Made by a program: the position numbers and the translations under genes. Below are positions 32,894 through 43,967 of a stretch of 64,000 nucleotides of DNA, piece after piece. The notes under the pieces are model-generated. The model made no database searches. It was not told the DNA's origin and worked only from the letters and a program-made list of their open reading frames with translations. The stretch spans positions 24,062,852 to 24,126,851 of the forward strand of contig CM070508.1 in assembly GCA_036346375.1 (NCBI GenBank), read 5' to 3'. Each line of letters opens with the position of its first letter. Within the stretch, counting starts at the first letter, position 1. The DNA is from Guadua angustifolia. Taxonomy: Eukaryota; Streptophyta; Magnoliopsida; Poales; Poaceae.

Positions 32894-34657
32894 CTAACCT
32901 TCCCTAATCTGATCATCCAAGGTAGGCTTTACTTCTAAAGCCGCTACGAATCCTTCCGGAACAACCTCCAATTTCAACCTCTGAAAGTCCTTGCACAATT
33001 CTGCCCGACTCTCTTCTACCAACACGTTTAAGCTATGGCTTTTCCGACTCAAGGCATCAGCCACTACGTTGGCTTTACCGGGGTGATAGTGAATCCCCAC
33101 ATTATAATCTTTAATCAGCTCTAACCACCTTCTTTGCCTCATGTTCAGGTCAGATTGGGTGAAAATATATTTAAGACTCTTATGATCTGTATATATTTCA
33201 CACCTATTTCCAATGAGATAGTGACGCCATATCTTTAAGGCATGCACTACGGCTGCTAGTTCTAGATCATGCGTCGGGTAATTCCCTTCATGCGGCCTCA
33301 ACTGTCTTGATGCGTAGGCTACTACCTTTCCGTTTTGCATCAATACGCATCCAAGCCCGTGGCGTGATGCATCGCAGTAAATATCAAAACTCTGGTGCAC
33401 ATCTGGTAGAACTAACACTGGTGCTGAAGTCAGCCTTTTCTTCAATTCCTGAAAACTCTTCTCACACTCCGGTGTCCAAACGAATTTCTTTTCTTTCTTT
33501 AGCAGTTGTGTAAGAGGTCTAGCAATTGTCGAGAATCCTTCTATAAATCGGCGGTAGTAACCAGCCATCCCAAGAAAACTACGAATCTGGGTCATCGTCT
33601 TTGGTGGCTCCCAATGCAGTACTGCCTCTACCTTGCTTGAGTCTACTGCGATTCCTTCGGCAGTCATTACATGCCCTAGGAATTCTACCTTACTTTTCCA
33701 GAAATCACATTTACTGAACTTAGCAAACAACTGTTGCTCTCTTAACTTTTCTAAAACTAATCTCAAATGTTGGGCGTGCTCTTCATCCGTCTTTGAGTAA
33801 ACCAAGATATCATCGATGAACACAACTACAAATTTGTCCAAGTATTCCATAAAAACTTTGTTCATCAAGTTCATAAAATATGCTGGTGCATTTGTCAATC
33901 CAAACGACATAACAGTGAACTCGTAGTGCCCATATCTTGAAGAAAATGTCGTCTTTGGTATGTCTTCTATCTTAATCTTCAACTGGTGGTATCCTGATCT
34001 AAGGTCGATCTTAGAGAAAACTCCTGCCCCTCTTAATTGATCAAATAAAACTCCTGCCCCTCTTAATTGATCAAATAAATCGTCTATCCGGGGCAACGGA
34101 TACTTGTTCTTTATGGTGACCTCATTAAGCGCTCGGTAATCCACACACATCTGAAAACTCCCATCTTTCTTCTTAACAAACAGAACCGGTGCTCCCCATG
34201 GTGATGAGCTCGGCCTGATGAATCCTTTTTCCAATAGCTCCTCGATCTGCTTCTTCATTTCAACCAACTCTTCAGTAGACATCCGATACGGTCTCTTTGC
34301 TATTGGTGCTGTTCCAGGCACTAAGTCGATTACAAACTCTATGTCTCTGTCCGGAGGCATTCCAGGTAACTCCTCGGGAAAAACATCCGGATACTCACTA
34401 ACCACTGGTACATCCTTCAAACTGATGGTTTCTAGACTGTTTACCAATAACTGCCCTTCTCGAACTGTCGTTGCTTGAAATTCAACTTTCTTGCCTTTAG
34501 GGCTCTCTATAGACACGACTCTTCGTCCACAGTCTAATACAGCCTTGTGCTTAGACAACCAATCCATTCCTAGTATAACATCTAGGGTCTGGGTATCTAA
34601 TATAATAAGGTTCGCTAGGAACTCGACACCTTTTATTAATAGCTTAACCCCGAACAA
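32894..34657 (-). CDS. pol: Protease end, reverse transcriptase and RNase H, element B (open frame)
   Basis: 587 codons. Residues 19-40 close the protease (LILDTQTLDVILGMDWL). RT covers about 115-340: LFVKKKDGSF (159-168), motif A aspartate D218 in FSKIDLRSGYHQ, SFGLTNAPAYF, and the FIDD box with D282 and D283. The connection is FLGMAGYYRRF. RNase H has D429 (IYCDAS), E466 (THDLELA), D491 (YTDHKS) and D534 (VVADALS), all four acidic residues in place. Odd: LFDQLRGAGV is present twice (194-203 and 204-213) just before motif A, from a 30 bp tandem duplication. That insertion probably disturbs the fold of the RT fingers/palm junction. Confidence 0.9.
   Translation of the reverse strand: MFGVKLLIKGVEFLANLIILDTQTLDVILGMDWLSKHKAVLDCGRRVVSIESPKGKKVEFQATTVREGQLLVNSLETISLKDVPVVSEYPDVFPEELPGMPPDRDIEFVIDLVPGTAPIAKRPYRMSTEELVEMKKQIEELLEKGFIRPSSSPWGAPVLFVKKKDGSFQMCVDYRALNEVTIKNKYPLPRIDDLFDQLRGAGVLFDQLRGAGVFSKIDLRSGYHQLKIKIEDIPKTTFSSRYGHYEFTVMSFGLTNAPAYFMNLMNKVFMEYLDKFVVVFIDDILVYSKTDEEHAQHLRLVLEKLREQQLFAKFSKCDFWKSKVEFLGHVMTAEGIAVDSSKVEAVLHWEPPKTMTQIRSFLGMAGYYRRFIEGFSTIARPLTQLLKKEKKFVWTPECEKSFQELKKRLTSAPVLVLPDVHQSFDIYCDASRHGLGCVLMQNGKVVAYASRQLRPHEGNYPTHDLELAAVVHALKIWRHYLIGNRCEIYTDHKSLKYIFTQSDLNMRQRRWLELIKDYNVGIHYHPGKANVVADALSRKSHSLNVLVEESRAELCKDFQRLKLEVVPEGFVAALEVKPTLDDQIREG
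34020..34079. repeat. 30 bp in-frame tandem duplication inside RT
   Basis: Two identical 30 bp units (34020-34049, 34050-34079) lie back to back. Element A has a single copy at the same place. The duplication keeps the frame and adds ten residues before RT motif A. Confidence 0.95.
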
Positions 34658-35226
34658 CCGATCTTAGATCGAAGTTCTGGATCGAGGATTGGACTATAAG
34701 CGTATTTTAAGGTTGAAAACAGCCAATTCATTTTGCACTGCAAAACTCGAGAAACAAACTAATGTGAAGCTCGGAATCGAATAAAGCGTAGAGTGGGCCG
34801 AGTTGACTAGCAACTTACCCAAAACTACGTTCGTGGCATCTTGAACTTCATCTGCGGTGACGTGGTTGACTCTGCCTCGTGCAACTAATTGGGGTGCGGA
34901 TCCAGCCTGAGCAGGCCCTCTGCTTCCTCCTTGAGCAGGGGTTCTAGCAGGCGTGTTTCCCAGATTGAAGCGTACTGGGGTCACACCTCCCTTCTTGGGG
35001 CAAACGTTGGCGAAATGCCCTGTCTCATTGCAATTGTAGCAGCGTCTTCCTGACATCTGCTGGTTTCCTCCACTCTGATTAACAGTTCTAACTGGGGTCT
35101 GGGGGGTTTGTCCTGTTGGTCTTGGCATCGGTGGCGGCGTCCTGACATTGTTCCCCTGCTGGAATCTAGAAAACTGCTGGGGTATCATTCTTGGTCTCTG
35201 CTGACCATGGCGTCCTCCTTGTTGTG
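34658..35226 (-). pseudogene. gag: Protease active-site region and gag C-terminus, element B
   Basis: The gag tail is open here: YTQQGGRHGQQRP, PQQFSRFQQGNN, MPRPTGQTPQTP, and an intact CCHC knuckle CYNCNETGHFANVC (about 34990-35045) for RNA binding. After PVRFNLGNTPARTP the frame continues to the protease, where one base is missing at the active-site glycine codon (LFDS then GAG instead of GGAG, about 34770-34782). Everything after DS is out of frame. The upstream end is cut at 35226 by the solo LTR; gag resumes at 38306. Confidence 0.85.
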
Positions 35227-38200
35227 TGTAACACCCCAATTTTTGCTTTTCTTGCATTTTATTGGTATTCTGAATTTTTGGGAATTTCTGGAATTTATTT
35301 GGATTTATTTGGATTTATTGGAATTACTTGAATTTATTTTAAATTAAACCATTTATCAAATTAATTATATAATGGAAAAGTTAAAATAAAGTTTTGCTAA
35401 AAATATTTTATTTGAGTCACAAATGTCCTAAAATATTTATGGGAATTTTTCCGAATTTTCTCGATATTTTTAAGGCCCCAAATAAATTATTTGAATTTAA
35501 GAATTATTTTAAATCGAAAAAGAATTAAAAATTCCGATGAATAGTGTTGGGTCGAGTATCGTGCGGCCCGTCCGAAAACCCTAACGGTGGCCGTTCGATC
35601 TCCATCCGATGGCTCCCATCGCGCACGCCACCTAAGCCGAATCTCGCCGGATTCCGCCGCCGTGTGGGCCTCGGTCTCCGCGCTTTTCACGCCGAGGGGC
35701 TATTTAAGCGCCGCCACCGTGCCGTGCTCCTCACCTCGCCGCACCACCCATCCAGACGTGCCACGCCGCCGAGACGCCGCCTGCCGCAAGAGCTCGCCAA
35801 AGTTCAAAGCCTTCCGCCGAAGTTCTTGCGCCGCTTGCCGCCCGCCGGTCCTCTCGCCGTCGCCGTGCCATCCCGAACTCACCTTGTCAAGCCGCGTCGG
35901 AAGCATTACCGCGACGTCATGGGAGGAGCCTCAAGCGCGCCAAGACGTCATCGTCTCTCGTCTCGGTCAAGCGGTTGCCGCCGCTCCATCACCGCCGCCC
36001 CAAGCTTCCACAACCGTCCGTCGCGCACCAACGATCCAGATCTCGCCACGTCGCCTTGAAAACAGTAAACCCCATCTTCTGATCTCCACCGTTAGATGCA
36101 TATCCGAGGGCCACCGTCGTGCCACGTCGCCCCTCCTTTGTGCATGAGACGGCGACCGATGGACCCACACGTCGATCTCCAGACGTTCATCAGGCGCATG
36201 AGTCGCCGACAAAGCGGACCCACTGTCGGCCATGACTACTGCAGTTCACCCGTCGTCGGCGACAAAGACGGGCCCACTCGTCGGCCAGACGCCGCGTGCG
36301 CGTGGCGTCACCATCGTCATATGCCGGCGTCACGATGGGTCCCACCTGTCAGTGTGAGGACCGAGTCATGCTGACGTCACGATGACGTCATGCTGACGTC
36401 ATCACGGGAGCCGGTCAGGGTTGACGTCAGCAAAGCCACGTGTCACTCTCTGATGGCGACACGTGTCACAGATGACGCAATAATTGATTTTACTTAAAAA
36501 GAAAATATTTATTTAATTCGGTATATTGATTTTAAATATATTTTGAAACTTCAAATGCTTATAACTTTTGCGTTTTAACTCCGATTTGAGTGATTCCAAT
36601 TTCTATAAATTTGTAAAATTGTGATCTTTCTGTTTATGAATTTTAATTGAATTTTTGAGCACTGTTTGCCCACTGTTTATTTATTTTATTGTTTGTGTTT
36701 ACGCTATGCGTGAGCGTTGAAGTGCCCGGTTTCGAGGAGAGGTTCGACCGAGCAAGCTCAGGAGCCAGAATCAGTACTTTTTTAAGGCAAGTTGTGTTTG
36801 ATCATGTTGAACCTACTAGATCATATTATTTTGATTTAAACTATTGCATTCTAATTTGATAGAAATGATTTTGAATAAGTTTTTGGATTAGTTAAATGCC
36901 TAAGTTCTTTGTATGCCACCTTGTCATATATAATTGTAGGCCATGAATCTTTTGTCACCCTAGGATATGGATTAATAGTTGGACTTTTATAATTTGCCAA
37001 CATGGGTTGAGTAGACCAAGTAGTATGCTTAGCCCTTGCCACGTGGGCGTTTCATGATTTTGGAATACCAAAGTGAATCTTGACTTAATGAGATATTGAA
37101 CATGCTTTGTGAATGAGACATGTGTTATTAAGTTGATGATGGCACGTGGTGCAATGGTAAAGCTGGGGTGGGAAAATGATTTAGACCGAGGCATGTGGCA
37201 AGATTGTTTCGTGGGCCAAGAGTGGCAATAGGCGGTCGAATTTGGTTTTATTGGTTTTGGATGTTAAAGTCATTTTTGTTAGTCTTGCCTAGGTCAACTA
37301 AGGACTTAACCTTGCGAGCATTTGAACTGAGTCCCTCATCTGACCACAAGCTCCGTGTAATGGGACCGGGCTTAGGTGAGTAAACCGGGAAATCTATTCT
37401 TTGGTCTTGTCGTGGTGGTGTGAGGCTTGAGAAGCGGATTGAGAACTCACATGGCGCAAGAGGGGGCCACCGGTGTGGTAACCATTCCCTCCGGTGTTGA
37501 AACCTTAGCGGCGTCTTGAGTTTAGATGGAACTTTGGAAAGGCTTCGTTACGGTTATTTGCCTTGGTGGTATTTGATTGTATCTTGTGGGTAAAGTGTAT
37601 AACCTCTGCAGAGTGTACAACCTATTGAATAGCCGTGCTCACGGTATTGAGCATCGCTTCATGATTCTGATCAAGGGTTAGATTTTTATGAAAATGAATT
37701 GTTGATGGAAAAATGCTTGGGTTGGTAATGATGAACTTGACTTAGGATGGAAAAATGATTTACGATTGAAATGTTTGTGAAAGTTATTATTCCTACTCTC
37801 GCTTTTATGCTTTGCAATCTATTCTTGTTTATCTTGAATCTTTGTCATCGCTCATGAACCATAGCCTATCCTTTGTACTAAGCCATGCATGTAGAATATT
37901 AGATTTGCATTCTCATGCATGACTTCTTGAGTGCTCAAAGTACTCACCCCACAACAACACAACTTCGGTTGAAGAAGAAGCAACCCCCGCTCAGAGGAGG
38001 AGTATCGAGGAGCCGACAAACTAGGAGCGAGCCCGGTCGGTTACTGTGGCAAATTGGTTGGCGCCACGAGTTTATTTTATTTCATTGCATTTGAATATTT
38101 TAATAAGTCTTAGCTCATGAGGCGATCTTTGTAACTTGACCATAAGGTCAATCAAATAGGTTGAGTATTTAATTAAAGTACTTATTATTTCGTTGGATAT

Positions 38201-38300
38201 GTCTGTGATATGTACCGATGTTGAAACTGTGTGCACTAGCGTGATCCTGGACTAGTGCTGAAACACAGAGGGTCCGGATTTGCAAATTCGGGTCCCGACA
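35227..38300 (+). repeat. Solo LTR (Tekay-type relative) inside gag of element B, + orientation
   Basis: 3074 bp starting TGTAACACCCCAATTT and ending GGGTCCCGACA. The target duplication TTGTG is perfect at 35222-35226 and 38301-38305. It lies opposite to B. Its ends are those of B's LTR in reverse complement (TGTAAC...CCCGACA), and it shares the conserved block (36541-36612) and the U5 stem-loop (38232-38259). Most of the rest is diverged, so it is a sister family. No internal sequence remains, as after LTR-LTR recombination. The GC-rich part 35530-36480 gives chance open frames. Confidence 0.92.
36372..36469 (+). promoter_or_regulatory. bZIP-type motif cluster in the solo LTR
   Basis: Four TGACGTCA palindromes in 58 bp (36372-36379, 36383-36390, 36394-36401, 36422-36429), then CCACGTGT near 36437 and the palindrome GACACGTGTC (36458-36467). 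The AT-rich block from 36480 follows in sense direction. These are canonical C-box/CRE-like and G-box cores for plant bZIP factors. Function inferred. Confidence 0.55.
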
Positions 38301-39079
38301 TTGTGCCATGCGATGTTTACGGTTATCATCTAGCTCCTTGCGCTTGTCCTCCAATATAAGCGCCTTATTTACCAGCTCTTGAAAATCAGGAAATGTGTGG
38401 GTAATCAATCCCACCTGTAATCTAGTGTAAGTCCCTTCATGAAACGGGAGTGTCTGGCCTTGTCGGTTGCTACGTCCTCCGGAGCGTAGCGTGCCAACTG
38501 AGTGAACTTATTTAAATAATCAGCCACTGACTGACCTCCTTGCTTTAGCGCTCTAAATTCCTCCTTTTTCAACTCCATGATACCTTCTGGCACATGATAT
38601 TGACGAAAAGCTATGGTGAATTCTTCCCAAGTGATTTCCTGCGGGTTTTCTGCGATCTTGTGAGAGTTTTCCCACCACTCGATTCTTTGTTCCTTCTAGC
38701 TGATGAGAGGCGTAAAGCACCCTCTCATTTCCATCACACTGTGTTATGTGTAGTTTCCTCTCGATGGTCCTCAACCAGTCATCTGCCTCTAATGGGCTAG
38801 CGTTGCCCGAGAAAGTAGGCGGACGTGTCCTCATAAACTCGGACAATCTCGAGTAGGGACGGGGACCATTGTTAACAGCTTGGTTGTTGGCGGCTGCTTG
38901 GTTGTTGATTTGCTGTACGGTTGCCATCATTGTCTGCATCAATTGGGTTTGTGCTGCAAGAAAAGCTCCAGATTCTACATGTCAACTTGTGGTGCTGCCT
39001 GAGGAAGTGACGCATTGTTCTGACTGCCTCCCTGACGTGAATCACTGCCTCCGGCTCCGGTGTTGCGAGTGTTCACCAT
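38301..39079 (-). pseudogene. gag: gag N-terminal half, element B
   Basis: It starts at an ATG at 39079 (MVNTRNTGAGG), with an in-frame TAG after PQVDM (about 38978), where element A reads PPVDMNNLGAFL. It continues QTMMATVQQINNQAAANNQ, SEFMRTRPPTFSGNASPLEA, DDWLRTIERKL and VLYASHQLEG, then a frameshift at the AEWWENY position (about 38690). Downstream are MPEGIMELKKEEFRALKQGG and NKFTQLARYAPEDVAT. The part is closed by the TTGTG duplication at the solo LTR. Capsid-forming protein. Confidence 0.85.
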
Positions 39080-39371
39080 TTGTTGATTGCTTCGATGGTT
39101 TAGAGATGAGGGGAAAAGAATAGGCAAGTAAAGGAACTTATATGGGGGAAACAGGTGTAACTAAAAACCCTTAAACATCGATTTATAGATAATAGATAAG
39201 TATGGTTGCTTACAAGGGCCTAGGGGCCATGCAACCATACCAGCAGTCACAATCATCAATCAAAATAGTTCATTACAACATCGCCATCTAAGGGAAGTTC
39301 GAGAATTAAAGGACGCGACTCTGATAGATGAGTCTCAATGCAAAATTCGCTGACTAAACAAACTCAAGTAC

Positions 39372-40148
39372 TCAATCCTCAAGCCACCCTGGCTGCGGCT
39401 CGCCTATCACATACACTAGCGGGTGAGCTGGCATTGGGGCAAACTGATCCCCATGCCCTCCCACTGGTGCTGGGAGCTCCACTGGTGCTGGGAGCTCCAC
39501 TGGCTGCTGATCCTCTGGCACAGGCTCTGGCTCCTCCTCCTCTGGCTCCAGCTCCTCTGGCTCCTCCTCCTCGTCCTCGTCGTCAAGCTCCATGACGGCC
39601 TCAGGCTCCCCGTGACCGTAGAGGGCCTCCTCTAGCTCAGCAATGCTCTGCACATCGTGCATCCTGGTCTCACAGGGCTGTCTCTGTCTCCTCCAAGGTG
39701 CGGTACACTGACATCAGCTCTAGCGTAGCCATGTCTATGGCCTCCTCCTGGGCCACAGCGAACCGTCCCAGGTGGACGATAGCAGCATCGCCTCCAGCTC
39801 CAAGCGCTCCTGGATCGATCCACTCGCGTGGGGGTGCACACGGAAAGCAGTGTCCCACAGCTCATAGCTGTAGTCACGGCTGATTTTCTGAAGCGCTAGC
39901 CGGGCGCACTCCTGAATGCCCGCCTCGTAGCTGGCTCGCTTCACCACGAGGTGGAGCGGTCGACTGACACAAGCATTCTCCCGCGCATACAGAGTAAAGG
40001 TAGTCTCCCAACCGTGGTTGATGCCATTGACCACCTAGGTGCGGGATCGGTAAAGAGGGCGGTCAAAACCTCCAAGCACCTGGAGCATCCTCCAAAGCTC
40101 CGCTGCGTAACCTCCGGGACGCTCGCCGAAGGAGTGAATCATCCTCAT
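39372..40148 (-). pseudogene. ORF0: extra ORF before gag, element B
   Basis: The ATG at 40148 opens MRMIHSFGERPGGYAAELWR, then DRPLYRSRT followed by TAG (about 40035). The frame goes on with VSRPLHLVVKRASYEAGIQE and CARLALQKISRDYSYELWDT. After frame changes near 39790 and 39660 an acidic tail follows, with (VELPAP) twice from an 18 bp tandem repeat, ending EPQPGWLED stop at 39372. Beginning, middle and end align with ORF0 of element A, but the stop lies at a different codon, so the two copies were broken independently. No known domain recognised. Confidence 0.7.
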
Positions 40149-40352
40149 CTGCCAAATCAACTCGTCAGTACTAAATTTTTTTTAAAAGAACACAAAAGTA
40201 ATAGCAAAATGCAGCATAGGTATGAAGTAAGGAAGAAAGGATGAGTCAAGATTTCATTGATTATACTTGCAAAATTTTAATCCTTTAGAAATTAATTTTT
40301 ATCCCTTCTAGAACGGCCAGTCTAACTAGGGTTAAGTCCTACAGTCAGTATG

Positions 40353-40364
40353 GCTCTGATACCA
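40353..40364 (-). other. Primer binding site of element B (tRNA-iMet)
   Basis: TGGTATCAGAGC on the - strand, 4 nt from the 5' LTR end (TG of the + strand at 40369). Confidence 0.92.
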
Positions 40365-40368
40365 ACTC

Positions 40369-43300
40369 TGTCGGGACCCGAATCTGCAAATCCGGACCCT
40401 CTGTGTATTCTGCACTAGTCCGGGATCACGCTAGTGCACACAGGATAAACAGGTTGAAGTACCACAGTCATACACAGCGGAAATAATAATAAAGTACTTC
40501 AAACATAAATATAAACGAATTACAAGACCTTATGGTCACCTTACAGTAATTCGCCACGCAGGACGATAAATAACAAAATAACATAAGTTCAACAGCGGAA
40601 GCAAAAGTACTACAATGAACCCCTTGTTCTGCCACAGGCAACTGACTAGGCTCAACCCTAATTCTCCGGAACTTCGTTAAACTCCTCCTCCCAAGCTGGT
40701 GTTGCTTCTTCTTCTAAGGTTTTTGTTGAAGCAAGGGTGAGTATACAACATACTCAACAAGTCATGCACAATGCAGTTCTATTACTACATGCATGGCTTA
40801 TTCCAAAGGAAAGGCTTAAATGGTTATTTTGCATAAAGCAATATTTCTTTTAATAGATAACCTTAATTAGATTTAAAGCGGTAAAACCAGTACTATAGTA
40901 ATTAATTTCTCGGTTCTTTTCCAAAAGTTTGGCACCTGACCCTAGGTTTAATTCACTGTCTTTGGCACACTGACCACCCATTCCATATTTTATTTTGAAA
41001 ATCTAACCCTTGACTGTAATCCCGAGCATTGTCGAAGATGCGGATCGTATTCGAATAGATTTAACACACACTCTGCAGAGGTTGTACACTTTGCCCACAG
41101 GATACAGTCGCTCACCACACAGGTGATTGATTGCAACAAAGTCTTTCAGAGACTAACACCTAACCTATGAACCTTTCCCGTATTGCCTTTCTAATACTTC
41201 CCTCACTCAGAGCCAAAGTTTAGGCAAGCTATCTGATTGGATGGGTACCAAGCCGTAGCAGTACGCTCCCCCTGCAGTTACACTCTTGTGTAACGATCGC
41301 CCGAGGTGTCAAAGGAAAGATATCGAACCCTACTAAACTAGATCTGTCCCATTCCGCACAAGTGGTTGTACGAGTAACTCGGTTCAAAGGCTCGCAAGGT
41401 GAAGTCCTTAATCTGTCACGGGCAAGACATCATTTTATATTTCTCGACACACGCCTTTACAATCTTTAGTACATCCGTTGCCACACAAGCCCACAGCACG
41501 AAGCCTTCTCGCCACTTGCCCCGGTCCAAATCATTTCCCACCGGTTTGCATTTATGCAACACATGCCAATGCCCACTTCATTGCATGAGTAGAACCACAC
41601 AGTCGCTACCCCAATTCCATCTCATGACATCATCGCATTATTCCAAAATCGTTCCATAATTGTTTAGTCAATATCCTTTTTCAATTTGAAAGTCATTCAA
41701 CAAGCATACAAGGTGCTAGCGACTAATCACAGTCTAGCCTCCCGTGTTGGCATTATAGTAGCAACCAACTCAATTTAATATCTTAGGGTGACAAGGATTT
41801 CAGGGCATACAAATAATATTAACAAGGTAGCATAAACAAGGTAGGTGTATTATCTATTTTACCCAAATTATTCAATGTCAGTTTTAATTAACATAGCATA
41901 CATAATTTGAATTGAAATACTTTTGAAAATCTAGGGGCAATATGGTCAAAGCATGACTTGCCTTCGAAAAGTAGTTGATCCTGATCTGAAACTTGCGATG
42001 GGTCTTCGAATTCTTCCCCGACAGCTCCCGGCAACTCGGAGTCTACTCGGAATAAACGTACATACAATAAATATACTTAAACAGACAGTAAGATCAACAC
42101 TAAAAATAAAATAAAATTCACCAATAAATAGTTCACATTTTTACAAATTTTTTGGAACTAGAATCGCTCAAATCTGAGCTAAAACGCAAAAGTTATGGCA
42201 TTTATAAGTTTTGGAAAATCTAATAAAAGGAATACCCGTGTTAATTGATTTATTTTTCTACTGGAAATTCGGTTAAATTCCTCAGCTTGACACGTGTCAG
42301 CACCGGAGTGATCCACGTCGCCTCGGGTCTATGGACCGGGCTCACGATCGGCTCGGGTTCACGGTGGACCGGGTCCACCGAACAGTGCTGCTGACCCGCC
42401 CTCCTGGTGACGTTATGATGACGTCAGCCCTCACGGCTCTCACTGACAGGTGGGCCCATGGAACAGTGCTTAGTCCGCTCAGCCGTTGACACATGGCACG
42501 CGTCCAGTGGTCCACGCGGTCACATACGTTCCCGCCCGTTGGATTCAAATCCAACGGTTAGTCCAGCGCAGCTGCTGAGGTCTCAGAGGACTACGTGGCA
42601 AGATTTCGGCCACCGATCTATGATCTAACGAACTTTATTCAACGCGTCGACGATGGCTACGTGGGACTTGCCGTATGTTGGATGAAGATCTGCGGTTCTT
42701 TACCCGGCGATACCTATTCATCGAACCCACGTGGCCTAATCCGAGCCGCACGTCCACGATCTAACGGCCAAGATCTACTGCTACTAATCTACGTGAAGCA
42801 ATCGGCACCGTTGAGACATGATCCAACGGCCATTATCAACGCATCTATACGGCGGCTACGTGGGCTTCTCAGAACCACATGATGACGATCCATCGGCCAT
42901 TTTCAAATACCACAAGAATGGCTACGTGGCGCTACGGTGGCGGTCAGATCAAGAACCTACGGTTGGGATCTACCGAAGCTACTCAAGTCTAGCTCTACAG
43001 GAAAGGGGGACGTGGCGTTACCTCGAACGTTCCATGGAGATCCGACGGTGGCGGTGAGCTGCGATGCTTTGAAGAAGAGGCGGCGGTGCTTGTCGCCGGA
43101 CTTGGAGAAGACGAGGTAGCTTGTGGCGTTTCTGGGCGTCTCCGGTGAGAAGAGGTACTCCACTCGACATGTCTCGGCACGGCGAACTCGAGACAAGTCT
43201 TGGTCGCGGCGGAGAGCGACGGACGACGGTGGAAATCGAGGGAAACCGAGGCGGTGGCTATGCCAACTCCGGCGAGCGAGTGGGAGAGCTACGGGGCACG

Positions 43301-43967
43301 ACTGCTAACGGGCGAACGGACAAAATGTGTGGGGCGAAGGGACCAGTTAAATGCGCCACAGCACGGTTGTCGAGATGCCTTGGAACGCGCGCAAATCCAC
43401 CGCCAATCTTGTCGGCCAACCGCCGATGGCGGCGCACAAATCCATCCGCACCGTCCGATTGCAATCCAACGGCCCAGGACGAATAACGGTTCGGCTACCC
43501 AGCGCCACGTGGCGAAATCTTGGCGGCGCAAGCTACTACGATCCAACAGCTCTCGCGAATAGGCGACGCGGCTCAATATCAGCCGTCCGATGGAGATCGC
43601 ACAGCCCAAAGCAGGCGGTGCTAGGGTTCCAGCCGAACGCATGCACAGTGTTGGGCTTGGCCCAGCACTGTAGCAAGGTGTTTTCCGACTTTTAACAATT
43701 AAATTAATTCTAGAAAATCAAAGTAATTATTTAGGGCACTAAAAATACCCGAAAAATTCTAGAAAAATTCTAGAAAATATTTTAGGGTATTTAGAGCTTA
43801 GATAAAATATTTTTATTTATTTTTGATAATTACCTTTCTAAAATTTAATTATTCAAGAGAAGGATAAATTTAAATTAATTTCAATTAATTCCAAATAAAT
43901 CCCAAAAATTCACAAAAATTCAAATAACTCCAAGAATTTAAATTAGGCCAAATTTCAGGAAGTTACA
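40369..43967 (-). repeat. 5' LTR of element B
   Basis: 3599 bp, starting TGTCGGGACC beside the primer site and ending AGTTACA before the ATACA duplication. It aligns with 27803-31446 along its whole length. Differences are mostly short indels near CAG/CTG and in C or G runs. Confidence 0.93.
42550..42832 (-). promoter_or_regulatory. Putative MSA-like/ACGT enhancer (element B 5' LTR)
   Basis: Exact YCYAACGGYYA matches at 42550-42560 (TCCAACGGTTA), 42760-42770 (TCTAACGGCCA) and 42822-42832 (TCCAACGGCCA), interleaved with CTACGTGG, CCACGTGG and CTACGTGA cores. All three are kept in both LTRs of B although the first has changed within the consensus (TCA to TTA). Function inferred from motif match. 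Confidence 0.45.

Larger units (their letters stand above)
27803..43967 (-). mobile_element. Element B: Tekay/Del-type chromovirus, complete with both LTRs
   Basis: 16.2 kb including a 3.07 kb solo LTR inside gag. The target duplication ATACA is perfect at 27798-27802 and 43968-43972. LTRs are 27803-31446 (3' LTR) and 40369-43967 (5' LTR), with ends TGTCGGGACC...AGTTACA. The primer site is 40353-40364 and the polypurine tract 31447-31462. The sense order on the - strand is ORF0, gag, protease, RT, RNase H, integrase, chromodomain. The two LTRs are similar and RT-RNase H is open, so this is one of the younger layers. It is still defective (protease frameshift, stops in the zinc-finger region, split gag). 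Confidence 0.93.

Noticed and set aside
35544..36147. Two overlapping + frames of 170 and 186 codons
   Set aside because: They lie in the GC-rich U3 of the solo LTR, are Arg/Pro/Ser-rich in both frames and show no motif or counterpart in other LTRs.
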